8,071 nt of DNA, taken from assembly GCA_034430275.1 (NCBI GenBank), contig DAOUEW010000151.1, positions 1 through 8,071 of the forward strand, read 5' to 3'. Both the position numbers and the translations under genes were made by a program. Each line of letters begins with the position of its first letter. The first letter of the stretch is position 1. This DNA comes from JAUVXJ01 sp034430275 (GTDB lineage Bacteria; Chloroflexota; Anaerolineae; UBA7937; B3-Chlor). Positions 6,642 through 8,071 of this stretch are shown in pieces. The notes below the pieces were generated by a model, which saw nothing but the letters and a program-made list of their open reading frames with translations, was not told the origin of the DNA and did no database searches.

Positions 6642-7922
6642 ATGGAGGAATTCGTAATCGAGGGCGGCCATCCCCTGGAAGGGAGCTTGGTCCCCAGCGG
6701 CAACAAGAACGCAGCCCTGCCCATGCTGGCTGCCTGCCTGCTCACCGATGAGAGGGTAGTGCTCAGAAACGTGCCTCGCATAGAGGACATCAGCGCCATG
6801 GTGGAGATCATCAGCGCCCTTGGAGTCGAGGTGCACGAATCTGGTGATCACGAGCTGACCGTCATTTCCAGGAACGTTCGAACCACGGAGCTGGACGCCG
6901 AACTCTGTCGTCGTATCCGGGCCTCCATTCTCCTTGCTGGACCGCTGCTTGCTCGCTGTGGGCAGATCAAGCTTCCGCCTCCAGGAGGCGACGTGATAGG
7001 CCGGAGGCGAGTTGACACCCATCTGATGGCGCTCAGGTCGCTCGGGGCAGAGATCGACGTCGACTACGGCTACAACATGAAGGCCAACGAGCTCAAGGGC
7101 GAGGAGATCTTCCTGGACGAGGCCAGCGTGACGGGCACAGAGAACGCACTCATGGCCGCCTGCACCGCCCGAGGCAGGACCATCATCAGGAATGCCGCGT
7201 CGGAACCGCACGTGCAGGAGCTGGCGGAGCTCCTCAACGAGCTAGGGGCGCAGATCACCAATATCGGGACCAACACCCTGATTGTGGACGGAGTGGAGCA
7301 GCTCCACGGAGGAGAGCACGAGATCGGACCCGATCACATCGAGATCGGCAGCTTCATCGGCGCCGCAGCGGTCACCGGTGGTGAGCTCCTGATCAAAGAT
7401 GTGATACCTGCGCACCTGCCCATGACACTTCTGACCCTGAAGAGGCTGGGTATCTGCGTTGACGTACGAGGGCGAGACGTCTTCGTGCCTCGTGAGCAAA
7501 GCCTCGAGATCATGGCTGATGCGCACGGCATCATCCCCACGATAGATGACGCCCCCTGGCCAGGCTTCCCCGCCGATCTGATGAGCATCGCCACTGTGGT
7601 CGCCACGCAGTGTTGCGGCACAACGCTGATGTTCGAGAAGATGTACGAGAGCCGTATGTTCTTCGTGGACAAGCTTTTCTCCATGGGCGCCCACATCATC
7701 CTTTGCGATCCGCATCGGGCCGTGGTCATGGGCCCCACCAAACTGCACGGCGAGACCCTCACCAGCCCAGACATCCGGGCCGGCATGGCCATGCTCATCG
7801 CGGCCCTGTGCGCGGAAGGCCAGAGCGTCATCAAGAACATCGGCCAGATAGATCGCGGCTACGAGAGAATAGACGAGAAGTTGTGCTCCGTGGGTGCTCA
7901 CGTCGAGCGCGTCAGTCACTAA
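6642..7922 (+). CDS. murA: UDP-N-acetylglucosamine 1-carboxyvinyltransferase, Asp-type
   Basis: MurA transfers the enolpyruvyl group of phosphoenolpyruvate to the 3'-OH of UDP-N-acetylglucosamine, the first committed step of peptidoglycan synthesis, in the cytoplasm. The 426-residue length matches the family (E. coli 419). Visible residues are Lys22-Asn23 in 'PSGNKNAALPML', 'RIRASILLAGPLLAR' (91-105), Asp312 in 'PWPGFPADLM' (the E. coli Asp305 position) and Arg405 in 'QIDRGYERIDEKL' (the Arg397 position). The flexible-loop residue that is Cys115 in E. coli is Asp117 here ('PPGGDVIGRRRVD', codon GAC at 6990-6992). Known Cys-to-Asp enzymes, such as the mycobacterial and chlamydial ones, stay active but resist fosfomycin. 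The ATG at 6642 fits the family N-terminus ('MEEFVIEGGHPLEGS') and has GAG 6 bases upstream; a GTG at 6624 would add six residues. It is followed 19 bases later by folK. The identification is firm. Confidence 0.95.
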   Translation: MEEFVIEGGHPLEGSLVPSGNKNAALPMLAACLLTDERVVLRNVPRIEDISAMVEIISALGVEVHESGDHELTVISRNVRTTELDAELCRRIRASILLAGPLLARCGQIKLPPPGGDVIGRRRVDTHLMALRSLGAEIDVDYGYNMKANELKGEEIFLDEASVTGTENALMAACTARGRTIIRNAASEPHVQELAELLNELGAQITNIGTNTLIVDGVEQLHGGEHEIGPDHIEIGSFIGAAAVTGGELLIKDVIPAHLPMTLLTLKRLGICVDVRGRDVFVPREQSLEIMADAHGIIPTIDDAPWPGFPADLMSIATVVATQCCGTTLMFEKMYESRMFFVDKLFSMGAHIILCDPHRAVVMGPTKLHGETLTSPDIRAGMAMLIAALCAEGQSVIKNIGQIDRGYERIDEKLCSVGAHVERVSH

Positions 7923-7941
7923 GGATGGCTCCAGAGGACGC

Positions 7942-8071
7942 ATGGGGACGGTCTATCTCGGTCTCGGTTCGAACCTCGGCAATCGGGCCCGCAACATCTA
8001 CGCAGCTCTGCGCCGCCTGAGATCACACGTTCGCCTGGACCAGATCTCGCGGCTCTACGAGACCGAACCGG
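7942..8071 (+). CDS. folK: 2-amino-4-hydroxy-6-hydroxymethyldihydropteridine pyrophosphokinase, 3'-truncated
   Basis: Only the first 43 codons are present before the window ends. FolK moves pyrophosphate from ATP to 6-hydroxymethyl-7,8-dihydropterin in folate biosynthesis. The N-terminus 'MGTVYLGLGSNLGNRARNIY' is the classic start of the family, with the GSNLG motif, and 'ISRLYETEP' corresponds to the family's 'S.(F/Y).T.P' pterin-site segment. The ATG at 7942 puts GSNLG at the usual distance from the N-terminus; GAGG at 7934-7937 is a close Shine-Dalgarno sequence (4-base spacer). A nearer ATG at 7925 is in another frame and gives no family similarity. The gap to murA is 19 bases, so the two are probably co-transcribed. 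The catalytic part lies outside the window. Confidence 0.9.
   Translation, partial: MGTVYLGLGSNLGNRARNIYAALRRLRSHVRLDQISRLYETEP

Noticed and set aside
6597..7211. A 204-codon open frame on the minus strand over the 5' half of murA
   Set aside because: Same reason: antisense shadow in GC-rich coding DNA, no family resemblance.
4659..7341. The repeated string CCCGATCACATCG in the GT9 gene and in murA
   Set aside because: Both copies are ordinary coding sequence encoding an Asp-His-Ile stretch in unrelated proteins; no further similarity around them, so chance.
7242..7943. A 233-codon open frame on the minus strand opposite murA
   Set aside because: It is a shadow of murA codon bias: no recognisable domain, and it overlaps a strongly conserved gene along its whole length.
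1..8071. Search for CRISPR arrays, tRNAs, transposases, toxin-antitoxin or defence genes
   Set aside because: No regularly spaced repeats, cloverleaf-like sequence, transposase or nuclease motifs were seen on either strand.

Overview
The window is a bacterial, moderately GC-rich (by eye) stretch with every recognisable gene on the + strand. It holds five complete genes and two that run off the window edges. The likely source is an uncultured member of Chloroflexota or a similar lineage. This rests only on the resemblance of the large membrane protein (positions 1-2169) and the HWWF-type methyltransferase to proteins I associate with Anaerolineae-like genomes. No rRNA or other marker confirms it, so treat it as a weak guess.

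Layout: (1) 1-2169 is a large polytopic membrane protein of the GT-C glycosyltransferase type, cut at its 5' end. Its last ~75 codons look unlike the rest and cover a good sigma70-type promoter. (2) 2235-5714 holds three glycosyltransferases that overlap end to start: a GT4 enzyme, a second and different GT4-type enzyme, and a GT9 (ADP-heptosyltransferase-like) enzyme. (3) 5746-6525 is a class I SAM-dependent methyltransferase preceded by its own extended -10 box, which overlaps the stop codon of the GT9 gene. (4) 6642-7922 is murA, the first committed enzyme of peptidoglycan synthesis, with Asp instead of Cys at the catalytic-loop position that fosfomycin alkylates. (5) 7942-8071 is the first 43 codons of folK (folate biosynthesis), cut by the window end.

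How they fit together: the first five genes look like part of a cell-surface glycan assembly locus. The membrane GT-C enzyme would act on the outer face using a lipid-linked sugar, the three soluble or peripheral transferases would build a glycan from activated sugars on the inner face, and the methyltransferase could modify a sugar or lipid carrier. The acceptor and sugars cannot be read from sequence. murA and folK are housekeeping genes next door, probably in a different transcription unit. I see no CRISPR array, tRNA, rRNA, transposase, integrase, toxin-antitoxin pair or defence gene. Nothing here amounts to a new system. The points most worth checking are the Asp-type MurA, the suspicious C-terminal tail of the first gene (a possible one-base frameshift), and the two promoter-like sites that divide the locus.
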